In this document: positions 16,662-24,273 of the stretch, in pieces
How the letters are laid out: every line of letters starts with the position of its first letter
Position numbering within the stretch: the stretch's first letter is position 1
NCBI GenBank assembly: GCA_943370025.1
Contig: CALRPI020000001.1
Location: forward strand, 72,590 to 136,589
Source of the DNA: JAAUUE01 sp943370025
GTDB lineage: Bacteria > Cyanobacteriota > Cyanobacteriia > Cyanobacteriales > JAAUUE01
Direction of reading: 5' to 3'
Length of the DNA: 64,000 nucleotides
The notes under the pieces: generated by a model
Told to the model about the DNA's origin: nothing
Database searches by the model: none
What the model saw: the letters and a program-made list of their open reading frames with translations, nothing else
Position numbers and translations under genes: made by a program

Positions 16662-17204
16662 CTATTCAAGATTGGCAAACTCTGATCGATATTTTACTGT
16701 CCCTCTACATCCAGCCAAGACACCCTCTGCCAACTCCAACACCATAAAAGCCTCCTCTGGCAGAGGATACTCGCATTTTAATTCCTTTTTTTGAGCGGTA
16801 ATAAACCCAAACCGAGAGTAATATTGGGGATTGCCCAGAACAAACACAGCTTGGCAACCTAAGCGATATTGCTCCGCAACGCTAAAGTGATCGCACTCTG
16901 CTAAGCTGTGGCGAATTAATAATGATCCAATGCCCTGATGTTGATAAGCAGGCAAGACTGCCACAGGAGCTAATCCTAGCAGAAATAAATTGGGTGGAGA
17001 TTCCCCTGCGATCGTCACTGGACTAAAGAAAATATGCCCGACAACTTGCTCTGATACCACTGCCACAAAGGAATAGGTACCTGCGATACCCCGCAACTTA
17101 TCAACCAAGTCAGCTTCCCCATCTCGCCCAAAGGCTGCCACATTAACTTGGCGAACTGCTGCTATATCTTCTGGTTTCTCAAGTCGGACTAGCTTAGATT
17201 TCAT
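16662..17204 (-). CDS. GNAT family N-acetyltransferase (YhbS-like)
   Basis: A 180-residue GNAT acetyltransferase. The acetyl-CoA binding signature is QHQGIGSLLIRHSL, preceded by LGLAPVAVLPAY. The later segments VFVLGNPQYYSRFGF and EEAFMVLEL match the YhbS/COG3153 subgroup. The acyl acceptor cannot be predicted. It starts at ATG 17204, about 20 bases from the family C repeat at 17227-17323. Confidence 0.9.
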   Translation of the reverse strand: MKSKLVRLEKPEDIAAVRQVNVAAFGRDGEADLVDKLRGIAGTYSFVAVVSEQVVGHIFFSPVTIAGESPPNLFLLGLAPVAVLPAYQHQGIGSLLIRHSLAECDHFSVAEQYRLGCQAVFVLGNPQYYSRFGFITAQKKELKCEYPLPEEAFMVLELAEGVLAGCRGTVKYRSEFANLE

Positions 17205-17226
17205 TTTGTTTATCTTCTTTTCCTAC

Positions 17227-17323
17227 AGGACTTATGTTCAGTCAACGAATTATTATAGTTTCAGACATTTTTGTGGGCTTCGACTTCGCTCAGCCCACAA
17301 AAATGTCTGAATGCGTAATTCCT
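17227..17323. repeat. Family C palindromic element, copy 2
   Basis: 97 bp, the same length as the 14043 copy. Ends are AGGACTTATG and GCGTAATTCCT. The long stem TTCAGACATTTTTGTGGGCT pairs with AGCCCACAAAAATGTCTGAA around the CGACTTCGCTC loop. It abuts the 3' end of the TSUP gene at 17326. Confidence 0.75.
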
Positions 17324-17325
17324 GC

Positions 17326-18141
17326 CTATCTAGCAACAAATCGAGTCCATGCTTGCCAGAAAATATTAATTGACAACAAAGCGAGTAATGCCCGAAAAGC
17401 AAAACTGACTACCTTGTCAGAAAGTTTGGGCAAAAATCTAGTGCTGACCTGTGCCCCTATTAAACCGCCGCTGCCGAGAATTAATCCTTGCATAAACAAA
17501 ACATTGCCGGCTACGTAGTGACCAGTAGTGGCAGCGATCGCTGTAATCATAATTACCCCTAAGCTAGTTTGGATTGCCACCTTGATTGCTTCCCCCAGCA
17601 AAAGCATTTGCATAGGAACCATAATCACGCCCCCGCCAATACCAAATAAACCAGCTAAAACCCCGGCAATCCCACCTGTAGCAATCCGGGCAACCACCGG
17701 ATTCATTGTTTTATCTACGGTAGCTGCTAGATTATTTTGCAAATTTTCTGCGTCTTCCCTTTGTTTGCGGGCGATGACCTGCTTCCGCAACTCCACTAAA
17801 TAGATATTCAGCCAGAGCAATAATCCAAAGGCAAAGAGCAAAATATAGGAGGCGACATTGCTGGCAATATAAACCCCTAATTGGGCAGTGAGCAGAGAGG
17901 GAATACCTAGATACAACACTTTCTTTAAATCTAGAAATCCCATCCGCCAATTTTGGAAACTGCCAGAGATGGAGGTAATCACGATCGCGAGGCTACTAGT
18001 TGCCACCGCTTGGACAGGGGTATAGCCCAAAGCCACCAGAATCGGCACCAAAACTGTGCCACCACCAATACCCAAGAAACCCGCGAGAACTCCAGAGAAT
18101 AAGCCCCCGGCAATTAAAATCAGTATGTTATCTGGCATCAA
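17326..18141 (-). CDS. TSUP family (TauE/SafE) membrane permease
   Basis: A 271-residue protein with eight or so hydrophobic segments and the duplicated TSUP signature: GFLGIGGGTVLVPILVALG near the N-terminus and GLFGIGGGVIMVPMQMLLLG after the central loop. The charged middle loop (about 120-145) is typical. TSUP proteins move sulfite, sulfoacetate or other organic anions; the substrate is not predictable. It precedes the FAD oxidoreductase gene's end by 14 bases in the same direction, so the two may be co-transcribed. Confidence 0.92.
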   Translation of the reverse strand: MMPDNILILIAGGLFSGVLAGFLGIGGGTVLVPILVALGYTPVQAVATSSLAIVITSISGSFQNWRMGFLDLKKVLYLGIPSLLTAQLGVYIASNVASYILLFAFGLLLWLNIYLVELRKQVIARKQREDAENLQNNLAATVDKTMNPVVARIATGGIAGVLAGLFGIGGGVIMVPMQMLLLGEAIKVAIQTSLGVIMITAIAATTGHYVAGNVLFMQGLILGSGGLIGAQVSTRFLPKLSDKVVSFAFRALLALLSINIFWQAWTRFVAR

Positions 18142-18155
18142 TTTTTATGTAGTAG

Positions 18156-19343
18156 TTACTCCCTGAATCTACTCGGAGAAAGTTGGTCGATGATGTCATC
18201 GCTGCTACTAGTTAGGTGTTTGCTAAACCTTTGGGCGAGAGTTGGCACAAATACTAAGGGGTTACTAAAACCTGAGAAGACGTGTAAGCCTTCATAATCT
18301 GCCACTTGCCCGATTAAGGGTAGATAGTCACGGCAGTAGGCGACTAGGCAATGATACCAAGTTCCTTGGAGATTAGCTAAACTGGGCAGGATTTTCTCAA
18401 TCTGGTGACGCATCTGGGCTTCGCTGGCAGCAGCATTAATCTCTGCATGGGGGTTGCTCAAGACTCGGCTAATTTGTCCGAGGCGGAGACTGTGATCTGC
18501 AAATTGAATCACTCCGGCATCCACGATCGAGGGGGCAAATTCATAGTTTTCTTGTTCCCAGAGATGATCGTGATTTGGAGTGCTGGCGATCGCTTCCATC
18601 GCTATCCGTTGCAGGGCAGCAGGCATGACGATACTAGAAAGTTTGATCTCTTTGGTGGTGGCGGGAGCAACTTCGATCGATTCGGCATGGGTGAAGTAGA
18701 GGGGGATGGAAATTCCGGCGGTTTTTAGTAAAGCCCGGCTAAAACCTCCGGCACAGATGATCACTCCGTGGGCGTGGTAATCGGCTTGGACAGTGCTGAC
18801 TCCAGAAATATGCAGATCCCGGCGACTAATTAGACCCAACACTTGTGCATAATGGACTTCGCCGCCGTGGCGCTGCATTGCCTTAGTGTAGGCCAGCGTT
18901 GTGAGGAGGGGATTGATGTGACCGTGGGGTAGTTGCAGTGCCCCGGAAAGGTTGTGGGGATTTAACAAAGGCTCCATCTCACAGGCACTGGCAGGATCCA
19001 AAAGTTGCGGCGGGATGGCAAATTTTTGATACTCCTGAGCCATTACTTGGGGGTCTACATCTGAGGCGATCGTCAGCAATAAATTCAACTCTCGTAGTTG
19101 AGTATCCGCCTCTAGTTCTTGGGAGAGCGATCGATGTTTTTCGATGCCTTCGCTTGCTAGTTGTCGAGTCATGGGAGTTGTCCCCGACCAATAAGCCAAA
19201 CCCCCATAGCTATAGCGACTTGCTCCCTGCAAAACCTCGTGTTGCTCTAGGAGTAATACTGTTGAACCCTGACGAGCCAATTCATAGCTTAGGGCTGCGC
19301 CAGTGATCCCTCCGCCCACAATGATCCAGTCGTAAGTTTTCAT
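18156..19343 (-). CDS. FAD-dependent oxidoreductase, DAO (glycine oxidase-like) family
   Basis: A 395-residue flavoprotein of the D-amino-acid-oxidase superfamily. The dinucleotide-binding motif is IIVGGGITGAALSYELARQG (residues 7-26), followed by VLLLEQHEVLQGAS and SYGGLAY. A C-terminal FAD contact (GLHVFSGFSNPLVFVPTLAQRF) is also visible. The family oxidises secondary or primary amines such as glycine or sarcosine. The exact substrate is unclear. Confidence 0.88.
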   Translation of the reverse strand: MKTYDWIIVGGGITGAALSYELARQGSTVLLLEQHEVLQGASRYSYGGLAYWSGTTPMTRQLASEGIEKHRSLSQELEADTQLRELNLLLTIASDVDPQVMAQEYQKFAIPPQLLDPASACEMEPLLNPHNLSGALQLPHGHINPLLTTLAYTKAMQRHGGEVHYAQVLGLISRRDLHISGVSTVQADYHAHGVIICAGGFSRALLKTAGISIPLYFTHAESIEVAPATTKEIKLSSIVMPAALQRIAMEAIASTPNHDHLWEQENYEFAPSIVDAGVIQFADHSLRLGQISRVLSNPHAEINAAASEAQMRHQIEKILPSLANLQGTWYHCLVAYCRDYLPLIGQVADYEGLHVFSGFSNPLVFVPTLAQRFSKHLTSSSDDIIDQLSPSRFRE

Positions 19344-19465
19344 TGATTTATTTTTGCTTTTCCATCATTCCCGTCAAATTGTAACGCTCTGGATCGTTTT
19401 TTGCATCTGATTTGGGATTGCTCTAGCGATCCTAAACCATTCGCTAACTTTTCAGATATCCTCTG

Positions 19466-19571
19466 ACAGCAGTTTGAGAGTGGGTGGCTACAGCCACCCA
19501 CTCTCAAACCCAAAACACTGATCGGACTTGCAATATTTGTAGTATGTCTCATTTGAACACAATGTGCTGTA
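19466..19571. repeat. Family A palindromic element, copy 2
   Basis: Same outer sequences as copies 1 and 3, but the central stem is an 18-bp perfect hairpin (19472-19489 with 19492-19509). The internal bases (GGTGGCT/AGCCACC) differ from the other copies, so the middle changes while pairing is kept. Confidence 0.8.
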
Positions 19572-19697
19572 GATGGATTGACATCTCTTAAGTATGCACA
19601 GGAACAGGTAAAAGAATTAATATATCTATATAGCCATCTGCAAAGATTTGTTAGAGGTGCAACCCGTAAAAATTCCCACAATTTATCAACTTTCCTC

Positions 19698-19874
19698 AGA
19701 GGCTATTTATCGCAACCACTAAGGGGGTTGAGATGATTTTGATTATGGGAACATCCCCGCTTCGCGGGGGTTCCCATGACATAGCCTGCTTGGCAACGGC
19801 TATATTAAGTCTGATTTTCCACCTCCGGAAGAGAGGGCAGATTATCCTCTCTCGCCATTTTATAAATAACGTCT
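19698..19874. repeat. Family B element, long diverged copy
   Basis: Begins AGAGGCTATTTAT and ends TTTATAAATAACGTCT. The interior contains a further perfect hairpin ATGGGAACATCCCCGC / GCGGGGGTTCCCAT. It is about twice the usual family length, as if another element had entered it. Confidence 0.6.
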
Positions 19875-19875
19875 A

Positions 19876-19957
19876 AGAGGTCATTTATAAAGTGGCTAGA
19901 AGGTCTGATTTTGCGCCCCCAGCGGGGGCGCAAAATCAGACTTTATAAATAGCCTCT
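19876..19957. repeat. Family B palindromic element, copy in reverse orientation
   Basis: 82 bp: starts AGAGGTCATTTATAAAGTGG and ends CTTTATAAATAGCCTCT. The core stem TCTGATTTTGCGCCCCC / GGGGGCGCAAAATCAGA is shared with the 41097 copy. The order of outer arms is reversed relative to 41097. Confidence 0.8.
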
Positions 19958-19987
19958 AACTTTGCGGCACTACCAATCAAATAATTC

Positions 19988-20085
19988 AGGACTGACGTGG
20001 TTAGAGTTTGTTGCGGGCTGAGGGTCGTCGAAGCCCGCAACAAACTCCAGAATTTTAGATGATTTGTTGACAATGCATAAGTTCT
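19988..20085. repeat. Family C palindromic element, copy 3
   Basis: 98 bp. Ends are AGGACTGACG and GCATAAGTTCT. The central stem GAGTTTGTTGCGGGCT pairs with AGCCCGCAACAAACTC around a loop with the GAGGGTCGTCGA word. Confidence 0.7.
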
Positions 20086-20116
20086 ATAATTAATCAAATA
20101 ATTAAATAACTAATAA

Positions 20117-21007
20117 ATGACCATCCTGCCCTTAATAAATAGTAATAACGATAATTGGTTGCCGGAAGTAACAGCGATCGCTGTCACCACTGCTTGGGGA
20201 GCCGCTGAGATTTTGCGATCGTACTATCGAGGCGAACCCAGTTACGATCGCCTGCAAGTCCAAGAAAAGAAAGATGGTCCGGTGACGGCGGCAGATTTGG
20301 CGGTAAATCACTACATTTTGCATAATTTTCATGCCGCCTTTGGCAAGAACGAGTTTGCTTATCTGACGGAAGAAACCTACAAAGGACAGACAAAAGTGCC
20401 ATCTCAGCCATGGGTCTGGATTATTGACCCCTTGGATGGGACACGGGATTTTATTGATAAAACCGGGGAGTATGCCATTCATATTGCTTTGGTACATCAA
20501 CAACGCCCGGTAATTGGCGTGGTGGCGATTCCTGAAGCTGAGGCAATCTATTTTGCTTGGCGGGGAGGCGGCACTTTTCGGGTCGGGCGAGATGGGATAG
20601 AAGTGCCAGTCCGGGTGAGCGATCGCGCCACCATTCCCGAACTTTCTTTGGTGGCTAGCCGCACCCACCGCGACGAGAGACTCAAGCAACTCCTCAGCCA
20701 AATTCCCTTCAAATCCCAAAAACAGGTAGGCAGTGTCGGTTGTAAGATCACTTCCATTATCGACCAACAAACCGATGTTTATATTTCCCTTTCGGGCAAG
20801 TCTGCCCCCAAGGACTGGGATATGGCTGCCCCAGAGTTGATCCTGACGGAGGCGGGAGGTAAATTCACCACGGCGGCGGGGATGTCTTTGCAATACAACA
20901 CTGGAGATGTGAATCAATGGGGCTGCTTGATTGCCAGTAATGGCAAAGCCCATGATGCCCTCTGTCAGAAGGCAGTGACTACTTTGGCTGAAATCGACAA
21001 GATTTGA
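20117..21007 (+). CDS. cysQ: 3'(2'),5'-bisphosphate nucleotidase (CysQ-like) of the IMPase family
   Basis: A 296-residue metal-dependent phosphatase. Metal ligands are visible in TAADLAVN (with upstream DGPV), YLTEE, WIIDPLDGTRDF and near the C-terminus WDMAAPELILTEAGG. In cyanobacteria this subgroup is annotated as 3'(2'),5'-bisphosphate nucleotidase, which removes PAP formed in sulfate assimilation; inositol monophosphatase activity cannot be excluded. It is followed after 13 bases by the C1 peptidase gene. A 298-residue antisense reading frame is a shadow. Confidence 0.88.
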   Translation: MTILPLINSNNDNWLPEVTAIAVTTAWGAAEILRSYYRGEPSYDRLQVQEKKDGPVTAADLAVNHYILHNFHAAFGKNEFAYLTEETYKGQTKVPSQPWVWIIDPLDGTRDFIDKTGEYAIHIALVHQQRPVIGVVAIPEAEAIYFAWRGGGTFRVGRDGIEVPVRVSDRATIPELSLVASRTHRDERLKQLLSQIPFKSQKQVGSVGCKITSIIDQQTDVYISLSGKSAPKDWDMAAPELILTEAGGKFTTAAGMSLQYNTGDVNQWGCLIASNGKAHDALCQKAVTTLAEIDKI

Positions 21008-21020
21008 AGTATATCTAAAT

Positions 21021-22049
21021 ATGTCCAAATATTATCAGTCAAAAAAGTTTGCCTATATTCGCCACAGCCACGGCGAAAAATTGGTCGGTGGTTACCACAG
21101 AGATCTTGCGCCTGACTCTGGGGTAAGTTCAGCTCAGGGGGGAGAATTACCGCTGGGAGTGGATTTGCGGTTATATCTAAATCCGGTGCTGGATCATAGT
21201 GGTGTGGCTAGTTGTAGCGTGGAGGCGATCGCCACTGCCTACGAATACTTGCTCCAACGCCATCAGCAGAAAGATATTATTCTCAGCCGTTGGTTCACTT
21301 ACTACAATGCCCGTGCCGCTTTTAGTGATCCAGTTGCTCCGGATCTAGAAGCAAATAATCTAGTCGAGGATCTCAAAACCAATCCAGTCGAAGATAACGG
21401 GACTAGCTTTGCCGAGGCGATCGCTTCTCTGCAAAAGTACGGGGCTTGTGGGGCTGATATCTATGCCGATCAACCTGGAGTTATTAATGAAAAGCCCCCA
21501 GAGGAAGTCTACCAAAGCATCCTGCCCTCCACGCTGGAATTACCCCAAGCAGTGGCGATCGAGCTAAATAGTTTTAAATCTCATCTCGCTGCTGGTTATC
21601 CCGTGGCTTTTGGGCTGGAAGTATTCACCTCCTTTGGGGAAGTAGGGGAGGATGGATTAGTCTTATTTCCAGATTTAGAAATGGAATCCCATTTGGGTAG
21701 TCATGCCCTGCTGGCAGTGGGCTATTCTGATCTGGATGAGGTGGTGATTGCCCAGAATAGTTGGGGAGTAAATTGGGGCGATCGGGGTTATTGCTACCTG
21801 CCCTACGAATATTTTAAGAATCCAGATTTGTTGGGCAATGCTTGGCTATTGCGCCAGCACCAAGACCTACCCCCCACTCAAGACCATTGGCTGGCGGGGG
21901 ATTCATTGTTTTATCAAGAGGACTATTTAGAGGAATTTGCTCTAGATGAACTTACTCTCGAACCCGGTGGTGAGATGGATATTTTGGGGATGCTAGATGA
22001 CGATGATGAGTATCTGAGTGAGTCTGAGTTAGAATCTTTGGCAGAGTGA
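21021..22049 (+). CDS. C1A (papain-like) family peptidase, cytoplasmic
   Basis: A 342-residue protein with a papain fold and no signal peptide. The catalytic cysteine is C65 (GVASCSVEAIATAYEYL), the histidine H228 (SHALLAVGYSD) and the asparagine N246 (AQNSWGVNWGDRGYCYLPY). The glutamine that normally forms the oxyanion hole before the cysteine is not where expected (LDHSGVASC). The last 45 residues are very acidic (DDDDEYLSESELESLAE) and follow a long linker. It is probably a cysteine peptidase, with activity uncertain because of the missing Gln. It is 13 bases after the cysQ-like gene. Confidence 0.85.
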   Translation: MSKYYQSKKFAYIRHSHGEKLVGGYHRDLAPDSGVSSAQGGELPLGVDLRLYLNPVLDHSGVASCSVEAIATAYEYLLQRHQQKDIILSRWFTYYNARAAFSDPVAPDLEANNLVEDLKTNPVEDNGTSFAEAIASLQKYGACGADIYADQPGVINEKPPEEVYQSILPSTLELPQAVAIELNSFKSHLAAGYPVAFGLEVFTSFGEVGEDGLVLFPDLEMESHLGSHALLAVGYSDLDEVVIAQNSWGVNWGDRGYCYLPYEYFKNPDLLGNAWLLRQHQDLPPTQDHWLAGDSLFYQEDYLEEFALDELTLEPGGEMDILGMLDDDDEYLSESELESLAE

Positions 22050-22064
22050 TGAACGATCGTAAAT

Positions 22065-22649
22065 CTAGCTGCATCTATTCTCAAGTAAGACTTTATAATC
22101 TACATTCCAAATTCGAGCTAGTCCTCTTGCATTTAATTCAGCCGTCCTGAAGTCTCTAGCTTGGCACGCCTCTGAAATTAGTTTGATGTAATTATTAGCT
22201 ATTTCAAAGTCATTTCTTTGTCTCTGCATATCCATCATTTGACGATTAGTTTCAGCATTCATTTGATCGGGAGAATTAAGAACATGCATTACACCAATAA
22301 CCCCTTCAACTTGATTACTTACTAAGCCATTGTTATTAGTTGGAGAAGTACGAAGAAATGCATAAATACAAGTTCCATTACATCCTGATTGGTTGATAGA
22401 ACCAGCACTGGAGCTAATACTTGCAGAGTTTCTTGCTCCGGGCTGAATAAACGTTATGGGAGTGGCGTTGAGTGCGCTGGCACTTGATGAAGGGGCAGAT
22501 GAGGTAGATGATTCTGTTGTTGTGGGTTGTGGTTCGGAAACCTCGGCAGAAAAGGCTTGACCTACGTTGACTGAAAAACAAATTAAAGAAGTTAACAGAG
22601 CTACTAATCTGTGATTATTTGACTTGTATATCATTTCTTTGCCTTGCAC
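22065..22649 (-). CDS. Secreted protein of unknown function
   Basis: A 194-residue protein with a signal peptide: a basic start, a hydrophobic core (LVALLTSLICFSVNVG) and a likely cleavage site after AFSA. A Ser/Thr/Pro-rich stretch follows (about 38-60), and then a conserved-looking region with CNGTCIYAFLRTSPTNNN and the helical MNAETNRQMMDMQRQRNDFEIA. The start may be Met 22649 or Met 22634; the second gives a standard signal peptide. No family is recognised. Confidence 0.6.
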   Translation of the reverse strand: MQGKEMIYKSNNHRLVALLTSLICFSVNVGQAFSAEVSEPQPTTTESSTSSAPSSSASALNATPITFIQPGARNSASISSSAGSINQSGCNGTCIYAFLRTSPTNNNGLVSNQVEGVIGVMHVLNSPDQMNAETNRQMMDMQRQRNDFEIANNYIKLISEACQARDFRTAELNARGLARIWNVDYKVLLENRCS

Positions 22650-23047
22650 CTGATTGATATTTGTATGATTATCTCTACAGTAGGCTTATCCCACATTCCG
22701 CAGGCAGGATTTGTAAAAAAGATTGTATCAATAGAAAAATATTACATAGGAAACCTCTTATAGATATCCTAATTAATTTTCAAATAATAAGGAATTTAGA
22801 AGGTTACAATCCTTAGTGGTGCAGAAAAGTCTTGAAAGTTTGATATATGGGAAGTCTCAGTGAGAAAGGAGTGACAGAGAGGGGCGTGGCTTTCTCTGCA
22901 TATGATTTCGGTGATGGGTGGGAGCATGAGCTGCTGCTTGATGGGACTTTTCTAAAAGAAAAAGGAGTGAAGTATCCTCGATGTATTGGGGGAGAACGAG
23001 CTTGCCCTCCAGAAGATTGCGGCGGTGTATATGGCTACGATCATTTA

Positions 23048-23435
23048 TCAATAAATTGGGTCTAAGACCCCGTGCTTCTAGCAAGGCTTGGGGTGAACTC
23101 ATCAGGCAACTTGAATATAAGTGTGGCTGGTATGGGCGTACTTTTGTCAAAATTGACCGATGGTTTCCTAGCTCTAAAAGGTGTGGACATTGTGGGCATA
23201 TTATTGGTAAGTTGCCTTTGAATATCAGAGAGTGGGATTGTCCTAAATGCAGCACACGTCACGATAGAGATGTAAATGCAGCAAGGAATATTTTGGCGGC
23301 AGGACTTGCCGTGTCAGTCTGTGGAGCGACCGTAAGACCAGAACAGAGTAAATCTGTTAAGGCTGGTGCTAGGAAGCAGAAACCTAAGTTGTGAGTCTTA
23401 GGAATCCCCGTCTCTTTAGAGCGAGGAGGATGTCA
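23048..23435 (+). mobile_element. IS200/IS605-type tnpB remnant with intact right end
   Basis: A 388-bp fragment inserted in the pRiA4b-like gene. 23048-23394 encodes the C-terminal part of TnpB: LIRQLEYKCGWYGRTFVKID, RCGHCG ... CPKC zinc finger and RHDRDVNAARNIL with the last RuvC Asp, ending at TGA 23394. The N-terminal RuvC-I and the left end are absent, so it cannot encode an active nuclease. The right end (about 23400-23435) keeps the hairpin of these elements, GAATCCCCGTC ... GCGAGGAGGATGTCA. The interrupted gene resumes at once. Confidence 0.8.
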
Positions 23436-23436
23436 A
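23402..23436 (+). ncRNA. Right-end hairpin of the tnpB remnant (3' part of a reRNA/omega-RNA)
   Basis: The sequence GAATCCCCGTC-TCTTTAGA-GCGAGGAGG followed by ATGTCAA matches in layout the right end of the complete element at 55602-55626. In IS605 TnpB systems the guide RNA scaffold ends here and the adjacent flank is the guide. Stem pairing here is imperfect. Whether it is transcribed is unknown. Confidence 0.5.
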
Positions 23437-23609
23437 TAGAAGTTCTCGCCGATCGATCGAGTGGAGAATATCTGGATATGGTGCAGTGGCTTAAAGGTCA
23501 TGCAAAAAACTACTATCCCTATGATTCAGAGAAATTTGATCCTCTGAAAGTTAAGTTTAGCAATCCGAAAACACGATGGCAGAAAGCATTCCCTGAAAAA
23601 ACACGGTAA

Positions 23610-23996
23610 TCACTTCTGCTCTTTTTTTAAAGCCATGTAAGTCCAGATTGCACCAAGGACATCCCCAGAACTTAACAGAATTAACTTTGGACTGGCAAGA
23701 CCAAGGGCAGCAAAGGCTGTAAAGGAAATCAAGACGAATATCCTTGTATAGATAGAAGCTTGAAAGAAGGCTGTTGCTTCAGCCTTGGCAGCATAGATGT
23801 AGTAGATGCCGATATTGAAAACCATAACTCCGCCAACCCGAATCCAAACCTCTGAGGTGATGGGTATCTGGAAAATGCTCAGGAATAGGTTGGGGACTAG
23901 GAGCACCACCAAACCCAGTAATAGTAAATAATACCCAAAGGCTTCGATCGTGAATGCTGCTTTAGAAGTTGTGGACATTTTGGATATTTTAGGCAT
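23610..23996 (-). CDS. Four-helix membrane protein, unknown function
   Basis: A 128-residue hydrophobic protein with about four membrane segments (roughly 20-42, 50-70, 80-98 and 100-118 in the longer form) and a KKEQK end. Met at 23978 (MSTTSKAAFTIEAFGYYL) may be the true start rather than Met 23996. No family is firmly recognised; the layout resembles small DUF-type membrane proteins. It converges on the pRiA4b pseudogene with no gap. Confidence 0.6.
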   Translation of the reverse strand: MPKISKMSTTSKAAFTIEAFGYYLLLLGLVVLLVPNLFLSIFQIPITSEVWIRVGGVMVFNIGIYYIYAAKAEATAFFQASIYTRIFVLISFTAFAALGLASPKLILLSSGDVLGAIWTYMALKKEQK

Positions 23997-24273
23997 TTTG
24001 CTCTCCTTCCCTGATGGTTATACCATCCAAGTTATCCTAACTGCCTTGATTCGCATAAATAATTATCAGTCTAATGGAAGTAGAACCGATCGCCATGAAG
24101 GTCAGAGCCATGCCAATCACTCAAAATATCAGCTTTTCTTTTACTTGACTGACCCCATAGGCATGGGAAATTCTGACCACCAGCCGGGAAATACAGAGAA
24201 AGTGCATCGATCTTAGAATTCACTCTTGTTGAGGTTAGGCTAAAATGGGTAAGTACTTTTATCCAAGAAACTG

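Larger units (their letters stand above)
19344..20116. other. Intergenic region packed with four palindromic elements
   Basis: No supported gene in 770 bases. In order it contains family A copy 2 (19466-19571), a long family B copy with an extra hairpin (19698-19874), a standard family B copy (19876-19957) directly next to it, and family C copy 3 (19988-20085). The divergent FAD oxidoreductase and CysQ-like genes flank it, so at least two promoters must lie here. Confidence 0.8.
22847..23609 (+). pseudogene. Broken pRiA4b ORF-3-like gene, split by a tnpB remnant
   Basis: Two pieces of one family are visible. 22847-23047 encodes FSAYDFGDGWEHELLLDG ... YPRCIGGERACPPEDCGGV followed by YGYDHL. 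23436-23609 continues in a different frame with IEVLADRSSGEYLDMVQWLK and ends QKAFPEKTR. Joining them gives the known order GGVYGYDHL-IEVLADRS. The family's N-terminal IWRR region is also missing upstream, so the gene was damaged before or besides the insertion. The family is often found with mobile DNA; its function is unclear. Confidence 0.8.

Noticed and set aside
19340..19681. 113-codon minus-strand frame upstream of the FAD oxidoreductase
   Set aside because: It runs through the family A palindromic element, which explains its sequence (HPLSN and PPTLK-like residues from the hairpin).
20132..21028. A 298-codon minus-strand frame opposite the CysQ-like gene
   Set aside because: The plus strand encodes a clear IMPase family protein with all motifs; the antisense product has no recognisable features.
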